DNA of 64,000 nucleotides. Source: Sphingomonas sp. UBA978. GTDB lineage: Bacteria; Pseudomonadota; Alphaproteobacteria; Sphingomonadales; Sphingomonadaceae. The notes below the pieces were generated by a model. That model had not been told where the DNA came from and did not search any database. It worked only from the letters and a program-made list of their open reading frames with translations. The stretch covers positions 62,001 through 126,000 of the forward strand of contig NZ_DBBS01000011.1 in assembly GCF_002292295.1 (NCBI RefSeq), written 5' to 3'. The stretch's first letter is position 1; every line of letters starts with the position of its first letter. Made by a program: the position numbers and the translations under genes. Of the stretch, positions 25,889-33,411 are shown one piece after another.

Positions 25889-27523
25889 TCAGTTGCCCTC
25901 GCGCTGCGCGGCGGTGGCGGCGCGGATCGCCTTGAATTCCGACGCTGCATTCCACTGCGGCCATGCCGTGCCGTCGGCGAGGTCGAAGCCGATCCGGCGC
26001 AGCAGGTCGACGTCGGCGGCAGCGCCCGCGAGGTTCCAGTCCGCCGACCAGGCGTCGCAGGTCTGGTGGTAGCAGCGCATGTAGCCGTCGAGCCAGCGCT
26101 GCCCCGCCGCCCGCCCGCCGTCGACCAGATCGGGCGCGCCGCTGATCGCCATCAGCAGCAGCGTCGGCACGCCGCGCCGCGCCAGCGAGAAATGGTCGGC
26201 GCGATAGAACAGGCCGCGCTCGGGCAGCGCCTCGGGCGTCACCGTCCGCCCCTGCGCCTTCGCGGCGGCGGCCAGCCGCTCCTCCAGATCGTTCTGCCCG
26301 GCCCCGACCAGCAGCACGTCGCGCGCGGGGCCCGCGGTCTGGAGGATGTCGAGCGTCAGGTTGGCGACCGTCTTCGCGGCCGGATAGAGCGGCGCGGCGG
26401 CATAGGTTTCCGATCCCAGCAGGCCGCGTTCCTCGCCGGTCCACAGCGCGAAGACTTGCGTCCGCGGCGGGCGCGGCGCCCTGGCGGCGGCGCGGGCGAT
26501 CGCCAGCACGCCCGCGGTACCGAGCGCGTCGTCGTTAGCGCCGGGGCGGATGCGCCGGCCCGCGGCATCGGGCGTGCCCTCGCCATAGGCGTCCCAGTGC
26601 GCGCCATATATCACCGTTTCGTCGGGGCGGCTGCGACCGGTCAGCCTGGCGATGACGTTGCGGCTCTCGGCGCGGGTGACGGCGACGGGCAGGTCGGCGG
26701 ACAGGCCCTTGCCGCGAAGCGCGACGGGACGGAAATCGGACCGCCGCGCCGCCTTGCGCAATTGCGCAAGGTCGAGCCCGGCATCGGCGAACAGCCGCGT
26801 CGCCGCCGCGCCCTCGATCCAGCCCTGCAGGGCGACGCGTGGCGCGGCGGGGGCGGCGACGTCGTAATTCTCGCCGCCGGGCGCGGTGACCGTCGCCCAG
26901 CCATAGCCCGCGCCCGCGGTGTCGTGGACGATCAGCGCCGCCACCGCACCACGTCGTGCCGCCTCCTCGAACTTGTAGGTCCAGCGACCGTAATAGGTCA
27001 TGCGCCGGTCGCCGAACCGGCCCGCGGCATCGTCGCCCGGGCCCGCCTCGAAATCGGGATCGTTGACCAGAAAGACGGCGACCTTGCCCTTCAGGTCGAC
27101 GCCCTTGAAATCGTCCCACTGCCGCTCGGGCGCGGACACGCCATAGCCGACGAAGACCAGCGGCGCGTCCGTGACGATGGCGCGCGCGTCCGGCCGGACG
27201 GTGGACAGATAGACGTCGCGCCGCGCGATCAGGGGCGTACCGTTGGCGGTGACCGCACCGGCGCCGAGCATCGTGCGGATCAGCGGCACCGGCTGCGTCC
27301 AGCTGCCGCCGGGGCCGCCGGGCTCCAGCCCCGCCGCCTTGAACTGCGCGACCAGCCAGTCGATCGTCTTCGCCTCGCCGGGCGTGCCGGGCGCGCGGCC
27401 ACCGAAGGCGTCGGAAGCGAGCGTCTTCACGTCCGCCGACAGGCGATCCGCCGGGATCTGCGCGAACGCGGGCATCGCCGCCAGCAGGGGGACAGCGGCG
27501 AACAGGGCGGCGAAACGGGGCAT
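25889..27523 (-). CDS. Exported M28 family zinc aminopeptidase with PA domain
   Basis: Metallopeptidase of 544 residues with a signal peptide (LLAAMPAFAQ, about 1-22). A protease-associated (PA) insert lies around residues 130-210. The M28 catalytic core is recognised by YGAHWDAYG (zinc His/Asp), GANDDALG (bridging Asp), GEERGLLGS (catalytic and zinc Glu) and NLTLDILQ. A C-terminal YHQTCD supplies the last His ligand. It should release N-terminal residues from peptides in the periplasm or outside the cell. The gene stands alone: it converges on manD with a 24-base gap and its 5' side faces the DUF983 gene. Confidence 0.9.
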   Translation of the reverse strand: MPRFAALFAAVPLLAAMPAFAQIPADRLSADVKTLASDAFGGRAPGTPGEAKTIDWLVAQFKAAGLEPGGPGGSWTQPVPLIRTMLGAGAVTANGTPLIARRDVYLSTVRPDARAIVTDAPLVFVGYGVSAPERQWDDFKGVDLKGKVAVFLVNDPDFEAGPGDDAAGRFGDRRMTYYGRWTYKFEEAARRGAVAALIVHDTAGAGYGWATVTAPGGENYDVAAPAAPRVALQGWIEGAAATRLFADAGLDLAQLRKAARRSDFRPVALRGKGLSADLPVAVTRAESRNVIARLTGRSRPDETVIYGAHWDAYGEGTPDAAGRRIRPGANDDALGTAGVLAIARAAARAPRPPRTQVFALWTGEERGLLGSETYAAAPLYPAAKTVANLTLDILQTAGPARDVLLVGAGQNDLEERLAAAAKAQGRTVTPEALPERGLFYRADHFSLARRGVPTLLLMAISGAPDLVDGGRAAGQRWLDGYMRCYHQTCDAWSADWNLAGAAADVDLLRRIGFDLADGTAWPQWNAASEFKAIRAATAAQREGN

Positions 27524-27608
27524 ATCGGGTTCTTCCGTAAGGGGTTGGACGCCACGCTAATGCCGGCGGCCGGTTCGTGCGAGCCCGATCGTCATGCCCG
27601 GGCGGATC

Positions 27609-27637
27609 GGGCGGGGCGGGGCGGGGGCGGGGCTGGG
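27609..27637 (+). other. G-quadruplex-type G-tract in the DUF983 leader
   Basis: Six runs of three to five G (27609-27611, 27613-27616, 27618-27621, 27623-27627, 27629-27632, 27635-27637) are separated by single C residues or CT. This is a very strong quadruplex pattern on the coding strand, ending 48 bases before the DUF983 start codon in the divergent intergenic region. Confidence 0.65.
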
Positions 27638-27685
27638 ACAATCCGTCTCATCGACAATGCCCCCCGGTCGGCGCAGGCCCGGTCG

Positions 27686-28135
27686 ATGGAACAGCCGCCC
27701 ACCGAACCCACCGAACCCCCGCGCGATGCGTTTCGCTGGATCCTGCGTTGCGGGTGGAAGGGGCTCTGTCCGCGTTGCGGCAAGGGACGGATGTTCCGAT
27801 CCTGGCTCAGGATCGTCGATCGCTGCGATAGTTGCGGCCTCGACTATCGCTTCGCCGCGCCCGACGACGGCCCGGCGTTCTTCTCGCTCTGCATCATCGC
27901 GCTGCCGCTGATCTTCTTCGTCGTGTGGCTGCAGGTCGCGTTCGACCCGCCCTGGTGGGTCCACCTCGTCACCTCGGTCCCGTTCATGGCGCTCGGCACG
28001 CTGCTGCCGCTACGGCCGTTGAAGGGCTGGCTGGTCGCGTCGCAATTCGTCAACCGCGCGCAGGAGGCGGGGACGCAGACCCTGTGGTCGCAACTCCATG
28101 GCAGCGATCCGAAGGCGAACGACTTCGATCAGTGA
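27686..28135 (+). CDS. DUF983 family zinc-ribbon membrane protein
   Basis: Small protein of 149 residues. A four-Cys zinc ribbon is visible near the N-terminus (CPRCGKG ... CDSCG, about residues 28-50). Two hydrophobic segments follow (SLCIIALPLIFFVVWLQ and VHLVTSVPFMALGTLLP). This is the DUF983 architecture, common in alphaproteobacteria and often found near cytochrome oxidase or other membrane genes, but without an assigned biochemical role. It is divergent from the M28 peptidase and has a G-rich leader. Its stop overlaps the convergent glycosyltransferase gene by seven bases. The family call is firm; the function is unknown. Confidence 0.87.
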   Translation: MEQPPTEPTEPPRDAFRWILRCGWKGLCPRCGKGRMFRSWLRIVDRCDSCGLDYRFAAPDDGPAFFSLCIIALPLIFFVVWLQVAFDPPWWVHLVTSVPFMALGTLLPLRPLKGWLVASQFVNRAQEAGTQTLWSQLHGSDPKANDFDQ

Positions 28136-29220
28136 TACGCCGTCCGCCGGATTGCCGCGATATAGGCGTGCGCGGCAGTGTCGATGGTGAACGCCTGCGC
28201 CTGTGTGCGCCCGGCCGCCACGTCGACCGCCATCGTTCGCGCCGCGGCGATGCCCGCGGCGAAGGCGCCGACATCCCCCTGCGCGACGATCAGCCCGAGC
28301 CGCCCGTCGTCGAGCACCGACCGCACGCCGGACCCGCAATCGGTCGCGACGATGCCGAGGCCGGCGGCAAGCGCCTCGATCAGCACTGCCGGCACGCCCT
28401 CGTATCGTGACGACAGCAGCAGGACGTCCTGCTCGCGCATCACCGCAGCGGCGTTGGGTACGTGGCCGAGGAAGGCGACCTGCGTCGCGATGCCGAGGCG
28501 CGTCGCCTGCTGCTCCAGCCGCGCCCGCAACGGGCCGTCGCCGACGATCGTCAGCCGGTCGCCGGGTCGCGCCCCCTGCGCGAAGCCGGCGATCAGCGTC
28601 GCCGGGTCCTTCTGCGCGACCAGCCGCCCGACCGCGACATAGCGCGTGCCGTCGGCCCGCGCGGTGCGATCGACCGGTGCCGGCAGCGCATCGATCGCGG
28701 GATCGGGGATCACCGTGCGCGGCACCGGTCCCAGATAGCGGTCGACGTCGGGCAGGATCGCGGCGTCCATGACGATCCAGCGATCGACGAAACGCGCCTG
28801 CACCCGCAGCCATAACCGCCAGAACGGCCGCGCCATCGCCGGCATGTCGGCCCGTGCCAGATCGTTGCTGATCTTGACGATCACCGGCGGGCAGCGCCGT
28901 CCGAAGCGCAGCTTCATCGCGCCCGCGACGATCGTATAGGTGTTGCCCGCGCAGAACAGCGCGTCCGGCGCGGTGCGGCGGATCTCGGCGGGCAGCCGCG
29001 CGATCATCCACAATGTCTCCCACCAGGCGCTGCCGAACCGCGGCTGCGGGGGGACGCGATAGGCGAGGGCGGCGGCCAGCTCGTCGCGCAAGGCGCCGTC
29101 GCTCCGCCCCATGAACAGCGGCGCATCGACCCCCATCGCCCGCCAGCGTGCGACCAGCCGCAGTGCGACCCGCTCGACCCCGCCGGGTTCGAAACTGTGG
29201 AGGAAGGTCAGGATGCGCAT
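28129..29220 (-). CDS. GT4-type glycosyltransferase
   Basis: Glycosyltransferase with the GT-B fold, 363 residues. The N-terminal half begins MRILTFLHSFEPGGVERVALRL, the usual acceptor-domain opening with the GG(V/A)ER motif. The donor-nucleotide domain shows YVAVGRLVAQKDPATLI, LTIVGDGP and SSRYEGVPAVLIEALAAG, whose EGxPxVxxEA pattern is the GT4 signature. It should transfer a sugar from a nucleotide donor onto a surface polysaccharide or lipid. The ATG at 29220 overlaps the upstream membrane glycosyltransferase by 13 bases, so the two act in one operon, probably for an envelope glycan. Confidence 0.9.
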   Translation of the reverse strand: MRILTFLHSFEPGGVERVALRLVARWRAMGVDAPLFMGRSDGALRDELAAALAYRVPPQPRFGSAWWETLWMIARLPAEIRRTAPDALFCAGNTYTIVAGAMKLRFGRRCPPVIVKISNDLARADMPAMARPFWRLWLRVQARFVDRWIVMDAAILPDVDRYLGPVPRTVIPDPAIDALPAPVDRTARADGTRYVAVGRLVAQKDPATLIAGFAQGARPGDRLTIVGDGPLRARLEQQATRLGIATQVAFLGHVPNAAAVMREQDVLLLSSRYEGVPAVLIEALAAGLGIVATDCGSGVRSVLDDGRLGLIVAQGDVGAFAAGIAAARTMAVDVAAGRTQAQAFTIDTAAHAYIAAIRRTAYH

Positions 29221-30725
29221 GCATGCGTCCCGATGGCCGACGGCGGCAGGGCGGGACGCGTCTCCGTCCGCCGGCGATAGACCAGCCGCATCCGCGTAGG
29301 GCCGGTGCAGATGCGCGCGGCAAGGGCGTAATCCGTCGCCAGCGCGGCGTCGAGGATGCGGCGCGTCACCGGGTTGCTGCCCGCGAAATGCGGCCAGTCG
29401 TCGACGATCGCGACCGGCCGCGTCGCGAGGATGCGGCGGACCTCGCGCGCCGGATCGACCCCCAGCGCCGCGGCGCGCGATTCCTCCTGCGTGGCGAGAT
29501 GGCCGGGGAAGGGCCAGCGCGTCGGCAGGCACGACCCGGTCAGCATGTAGAGCGCGGGATAGCCGTCATAGACGTAGATACAGCCCGTCCCATCGACCCG
29601 CGCGGCGCGCGCGACCGCCGCCGCCGCATCCGCGCCGCCCTTGTGCCGCGCGCTGACCGCCAGCACCGCCTGTCCGCCGATCAGGCCGACACCGGCGAGC
29701 GCCAACCCGGCGATGCGGCGGCGGCGGCCGGAATCGATGCTGCGCGCGAGCAGGCACATCAGTGGCGGCAGCAGCGGCATGGCATAATGCGGGCTGGCGA
29801 ACCGCCAGTAGAGCAGCACGCCGGCGGCCGAGGCGGCGAGCCAGCCGAGCAGGAAGCGATCGCGCGCCGTCCCGCCCCGATTCCGCCAGCCGGTCGCCGC
29901 GAGCAGCAGCGGCAGGGCGAGGATGCCGAGGATCGCCGCCAGTCCCTCCAGTTGCGTCGCGAGGCCGCCGCGCCCCTGCGCCAGCACCGACAGAAAGTTG
30001 GCGAAGACGAACGCCCGCGCCTGCCCGATCGCGGCATAGGTGGCGAAGGCGGCGAGCGTCGGCAGCAGCGCGAGCGCGATCCAGAGTGCGATCGATCGCG
30101 CCAGCCGCGCACCGCGCTGCCCGGCCTGCCAGCCGAGCGCGATCAGCCAGCAGCCGAAGAAGACGCCCTCCACGACCACGCTGTACTTGATCTGCAACGC
30201 CACCCCGACGAGCAGCATCGCTCCCGCCCCGGCGCGCAGCGGATCGTCGCTGCGCCGCACCGTCAGGATCAGCGCCGCGGCGGCGACCATCGGCAGGTTG
30301 TAGAAGACCGGCGACTGGCCGCCTTCGCCCTCCATGAAGTTCAGCCACAGGATATAGAGCGCCGCGGCGAGCAGCGCGGCGACGCGGCCGGCGTAACCCC
30401 GCGCGATCCCGTGGATCAGCAGCGCGGTCGCCACCACGCTGGCGAGCGCGACGAGCTTGTATTGCACGAAGCCGTCGCCCCCCAGCGCCCGCGCGGCGGC
30501 GAAGATCAGGAACAGGCCTACCGGCTTGCGATCGAAGATGTCGACATAGGGGATCGCGCCGTGCCACAGCCGGTCGCCGACCAGCAGGTAGAATTGCTCG
30601 TCGAAACCGATCACCGGATTGCCGAACGTCTGCGCGCGCGCGACCAGCGCGACCGCGAGCAGGATGAGCGCGACCGCCGCACGGCTGTCGAGCGACGGGA
30701 AGCGGGGACGGGAAGCAGGCGGCAC
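29208..30725 (-). CDS. ArnT/PMT-like integral membrane glycosyltransferase
   Basis: Polytopic membrane protein of about 505 residues with roughly ten to twelve hydrophobic helices. The first periplasmic loop carries GFDEQFYLLVGDRLWHG, including the Asp-Glu pair typical of GT39/GT83 (PMT/ArnT) enzymes, then DIFDRKPVG and a soluble C-terminal domain of about 130 residues. These enzymes use polyprenyl-phosphate sugars to modify lipids or proteins in the periplasm. The GTG at 30725 is chosen because it has an AGGA site and leaves a 140-base divergent region to the trehalase; an open frame continues to 30902 but would overlap that gene. It is co-transcribed with the downstream GT4 enzyme. Confidence 0.84.
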   Translation of the reverse strand: MPPASRPRFPSLDSRAAVALILLAVALVARAQTFGNPVIGFDEQFYLLVGDRLWHGAIPYVDIFDRKPVGLFLIFAAARALGGDGFVQYKLVALASVVATALLIHGIARGYAGRVAALLAAALYILWLNFMEGEGGQSPVFYNLPMVAAAALILTVRRSDDPLRAGAGAMLLVGVALQIKYSVVVEGVFFGCWLIALGWQAGQRGARLARSIALWIALALLPTLAAFATYAAIGQARAFVFANFLSVLAQGRGGLATQLEGLAAILGILALPLLLAATGWRNRGGTARDRFLLGWLAASAAGVLLYWRFASPHYAMPLLPPLMCLLARSIDSGRRRRIAGLALAGVGLIGGQAVLAVSARHKGGADAAAAVARAARVDGTGCIYVYDGYPALYMLTGSCLPTRWPFPGHLATQEESRAAALGVDPAREVRRILATRPVAIVDDWPHFAGSNPVTRRILDAALATDYALAARICTGPTRMRLVYRRRTETRPALPPSAIGTHACAS

Positions 30726-30798
30726 CGCGATGATCCTGAGTGAAGGCAAGCGTCGTGTGCCGCCAATCGCCGCCGGGAGCAATCGGGAAAGGCCGCCG

Positions 30799-30852
30799 GC
30801 AAGGCTTCCCTTGCATCGCTGCGCCCGGCAAAAGGCGATCCGCCCCTTTTGC
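30799..30852. repeat. Two hairpins in the divergent trehalase region
   Basis: GCAAGG/CCTTGC arms with a four-base loop lie at 30799-30814. GCAAAAGG/CCTTTTGC arms with a nine-base loop lie at 30828-30852. The second ends 16 bases before the trehalase start. They may be operators or a leader structure; no matching regulator is adjacent. Confidence 0.5.
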
Positions 30853-30868
30853 TGGATGATCCGCCGTG

Positions 30869-32455
30869 ATGAAAAGCCTCTGCCGTTTCGCCCTGCTGGC
30901 ATCGCTGGCGCTTCCCGGCATGGCCGCGGCGCAGCAGACGCCCGGAGCCGGTGCGCGCATGCAATCGCCCGCCGACATCTACGGCCCGCTGTTCGGCGCG
31001 GTGCAGCAGCAGCGCGTGTTCGCGGACGGCAAGACCTTCGTCGATGCGGTGCCGAAGCGCGATCCCGCCGCGATCCTCGCCGATTATGCGCGCACCCGCC
31101 CGCAGGGGCCGGCGCTCAAGGCGTTCGTGCTCGCCAATTTCATCGTGCCCGGAGAGAATGACCGCGGCACCACGGACCTGCGCACCCATGTCCGCACGTT
31201 GTGGCCGCAGCTCGTCCGCCAGCCGGTCGTGCCGGTCGCGGGCAGCTCGGCGCTGCCACTGCCCGCGCCCTATGTGGTTCCCGGCGGCCGCTTCCGCGAA
31301 ATCTATTACTGGGACAGCTATTTCACCATGCTGGGGCTGAAGGTCGACGGCCAGCAGCCGCTCGTCGAATCGATGCTCGACGATTTTTCCAGCCTGATCG
31401 AACGCTACGGCCATATCCCCAACGGCACGCGCACCTATTATCTCTCGCGCTCGCAGCCGCCCTATTTCGCGCTGATGCTCGACCTGTCGGAGAACAGGGA
31501 CCCGGCGGTGGCGGCGCGGCGGCTGAAGGCGTTGCAGGCGGAACATGCCTTCTGGATGAAGGGCGCGACCTGCGTCACCGCCACCGCCGCCTGCCTGCGC
31601 GTCGTCCGCATGCCCGACGGCAGCCTGCTCAACCGCTATTACGACGATCGCGACACGCCGCGCGACGAATCCTATGCCGAGGACGTCGCGACCGCCGCGC
31701 AGGCCGCACCGCGCGCCGCCCCCGCCACGCAGCGCGACCTGCGCGCCGGTGCGGAAAGCGGCTGGGACTTCAGCTCGCGCTGGCTGCGCGATCCGAAGGC
31801 GCTCGCGACGATCCACACCACCGACATCGTCCCGATCGACCTCAACAGCCTGATGTACGCCATGGAACGCCGCATCGCCGATCGCTGCGCCGCCGCGGCC
31901 GACACCGTCTGCGCGACCCGCTATGCGGGGCTGGCGACGCGGCGCAAGGCGGCGATCGACCGTTACCTGTGGCAGGCGAAACCGGCGCGCTACGCCGACT
32001 GGGACCTGTCGAGCGGCAAGCCCACCGCGAGCGTCAACGCCGCGATCCTCTATCCGCTGTTCGTCGGTATCGCCTCGCCGGCGCAGGCGAAGGCGGTCGC
32101 CGCGACGACGCGCACGGCGCTGCTCGCCGAAGGGGGGCTGCGCACGACGACGCTGCGCACCGGGCTGCAATGGGACGAGCCCAATGGCTGGGCGCCGCTG
32201 CAGTGGGTGGCGATCGCCGGGCTCGCCGCCAACGGCGAGCCGGCGCTGGCGAAACAGGTCGCGGCACGCTGGCTCGGCACGGTACAGGCGGCCTATGCCG
32301 ACACCGGCAAGATGCTGGAAAAGTACAATATCGAGGAGCGCACCCCGGGCGGCGGCGGCGAGTATCCGGTACAGGACGGCTTCGGCTGGACCAACGGCGT
32401 CACCAGCGCGATTCTGGAGCGGTATCCGGACCTGGCGGGCAAGGTAAAGCCGTAG
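30869..32455 (+). CDS. treA: Periplasmic trehalase (GH37)
   Basis: GH37 alpha,alpha-trehalase of 528 residues with a signal peptide (LPGMAAAQ, about 1-21), so it acts in the periplasm, splitting trehalose to two glucose. Both family signatures are present: PGGRFREIYYWDSY at 138-151 and QWDEPNGWAPLQ at 434-445. The catalytic acid is Asp300 in ESGWDFSSRW and the base Glu498 in GGGGEYPVQDGFGW. A GTG three bases upstream (30866) is possible, but the ATG at 30869 is preferred. It is divergent from the membrane glycosyltransferase, and its stop codon is immediately followed by a palindromic repeat. Confidence 0.94.
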   Translation: MKSLCRFALLASLALPGMAAAQQTPGAGARMQSPADIYGPLFGAVQQQRVFADGKTFVDAVPKRDPAAILADYARTRPQGPALKAFVLANFIVPGENDRGTTDLRTHVRTLWPQLVRQPVVPVAGSSALPLPAPYVVPGGRFREIYYWDSYFTMLGLKVDGQQPLVESMLDDFSSLIERYGHIPNGTRTYYLSRSQPPYFALMLDLSENRDPAVAARRLKALQAEHAFWMKGATCVTATAACLRVVRMPDGSLLNRYYDDRDTPRDESYAEDVATAAQAAPRAAPATQRDLRAGAESGWDFSSRWLRDPKALATIHTTDIVPIDLNSLMYAMERRIADRCAAAADTVCATRYAGLATRRKAAIDRYLWQAKPARYADWDLSSGKPTASVNAAILYPLFVGIASPAQAKAVAATTRTALLAEGGLRTTTLRTGLQWDEPNGWAPLQWVAIAGLAANGEPALAKQVAARWLGTVQAAYADTGKMLEKYNIEERTPGGGGEYPVQDGFGWTNGVTSAILERYPDLAGKVKP

Positions 32456-32459
32456 GGAT

Positions 32460-32535
32460 CGTCATTGCGAGCGTAGCGAAGCAATCCAGGGCGGCGCGGG
32501 GAACGCCGGATGGCTTCGCTACGCTGTCAATGACG
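32460..32535. repeat. Palindromic intergenic repeat, copy 2 (short)
   Basis: The arms CGTCATTGCGAGCGTAGCGA and the near-complement on the right (GCTTCGCTACGCTGTCAATGACG read in two parts) match the inner arms of the element at 10816-10954. The outer GATGACATCA arms are absent. It begins just after the trehalase stop codon, and its right arm supplies the last six codons of the convergent cobU gene. Confidence 0.85.
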
Positions 32536-33046
32536 GGTCCGGAGGAAAGTGCTGCAACGGCAGCACCATGCCCGCCGCGACGAAATAGGTCGCGTCCATC
32601 GCCGCCGCGACCTGCTGGTTGAGCCGCCCCGCCGCGTCGCGGAACGCACGGCCGAGCGGGTGGGCGGGGACGATGCCCAGCCCGACCTCGTTGGTCACGA
32701 CGTACAGCGGCAGCGGGCAGGCCGCGCACGCTGCCAGCAGCGCGTCGGACCGCTCGGCAAGGTCGTGTTCGCCGAGCATCAGGTTGCTCAGCCACAGCGT
32801 CAGGCAGTCGACCAGTACCGCACCCGCCGTACAGGCACGAATCGCCTCGGGCAGCAGCACGGGGCATTCCACCGTCCGCCATCGCGCGCCGCGATCATGG
32901 CGGTGGCGTGCGATCCGGTCGGTCATTTCGTCGTCATGCGCTTCCGCGGTCGCGAGATAATGCAGCGCGCCGTCATGCGCCTCCGCCGCGGCCTGCGCGA
33001 TCCGGCTCTTGCCCGAACGGGCCCCGCCGAGGAACATCGTCTTCAT
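32519..33046 (-). CDS. cobU: Adenosylcobinamide kinase / adenosylcobinamide-phosphate guanylyltransferase
   Basis: CobU/CobP enzyme of 175 residues that phosphorylates adenosylcobinamide and then transfers GMP to form AdoCbi-GDP. The P-loop GGARSGKS is at residues 7-14. The region around ARHRHDRGARWRTVE holds the guanylylated His, and VLVDCLTLWLSNLM is the Walker B-like segment. The ATG at 33046 is preferred over longer frames because they would enter the riboswitch on the other strand. Its last residues (DPSLTA) are encoded by a palindromic repeat, suggesting the element invaded the 3' end. The gene is divergent from the riboswitch-controlled B12 operon and completes its set of late assembly enzymes. 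Confidence 0.93.
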   Translation of the reverse strand: MKTMFLGGARSGKSRIAQAAAEAHDGALHYLATAEAHDDEMTDRIARHRHDRGARWRTVECPVLLPEAIRACTAGAVLVDCLTLWLSNLMLGEHDLAERSDALLAACAACPLPLYVVTNEVGLGIVPAHPLGRAFRDAAGRLNQQVAAAMDATYFVAAGMVLPLQHFPPDPSLTA

Positions 33047-33082
33047 CTTGCTTTCGCCCCGTTCCGGCCCTAGGGGCGCGTT

Positions 33083-33268
33083 TGCGACAGGTTCCCAGAG
33101 ATGGGATGAAAAGGGAACCCGGAAGCGAGCGCTTTGGTCGTTCGCCATCCGGGGCTGCCCCCGCAACTGTGACCGGTGAGCCTTGCTCCCCTCGTGTGCC
33201 ACTGGATCATTCACGATCCGGGAAGGCCGGGCAAGGCGACGACCCGGAAGCCAGGAGACCTGCCCGTC
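33083..33268 (+). ncRNA. Cobalamin riboswitch
   Basis: All main landmarks of the AdoCbl riboswitch are readable in order: GGTTCCC (33090-33096) pairing with GGGAACC after GATGAAAA; the conserved core GGGGCTGCCCCCGCAACTGT (33151-33170); GCCACTG (33198-33204); and the B12 box AGCCAGGAGACCTGCC (33249-33264). It lies in the leader of btuB. Between the aptamer and the ATG at 33412 are about 145 bases with two small perfect hairpins (33308-33321 and 33351-33365) that may form the expression platform. Cobalamin binding should repress the downstream operon. Confidence 0.96.
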
Positions 33269-33411
33269 GCGGTTGTCCTTCGTGCGGACGGGGTGTTCCC
33301 GCGCGATCGAGGGTTTCCTCGCGTGACGACGTCGTTGGGGTCGTGCGCGACGGACCGTCGGTCCGGCGAACCGTCATGCGTGCCCCCGTCCATGCTACGA
33401 GGGGGACTATC

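Noticed and set aside
25889..27523. Plus-strand frame of nearly 700 codons running through the M28 peptidase into DUF983.
   Set aside because: Only its last 149 codons (from 27686) show protein-like features; the rest is the complement of the peptidase gene.
32293..32484. Short minus-strand frame beginning MLRYARNDD.
   Set aside because: It arises from the palindromic repeat itself; this peptide pattern is a common artefact of such repeats.
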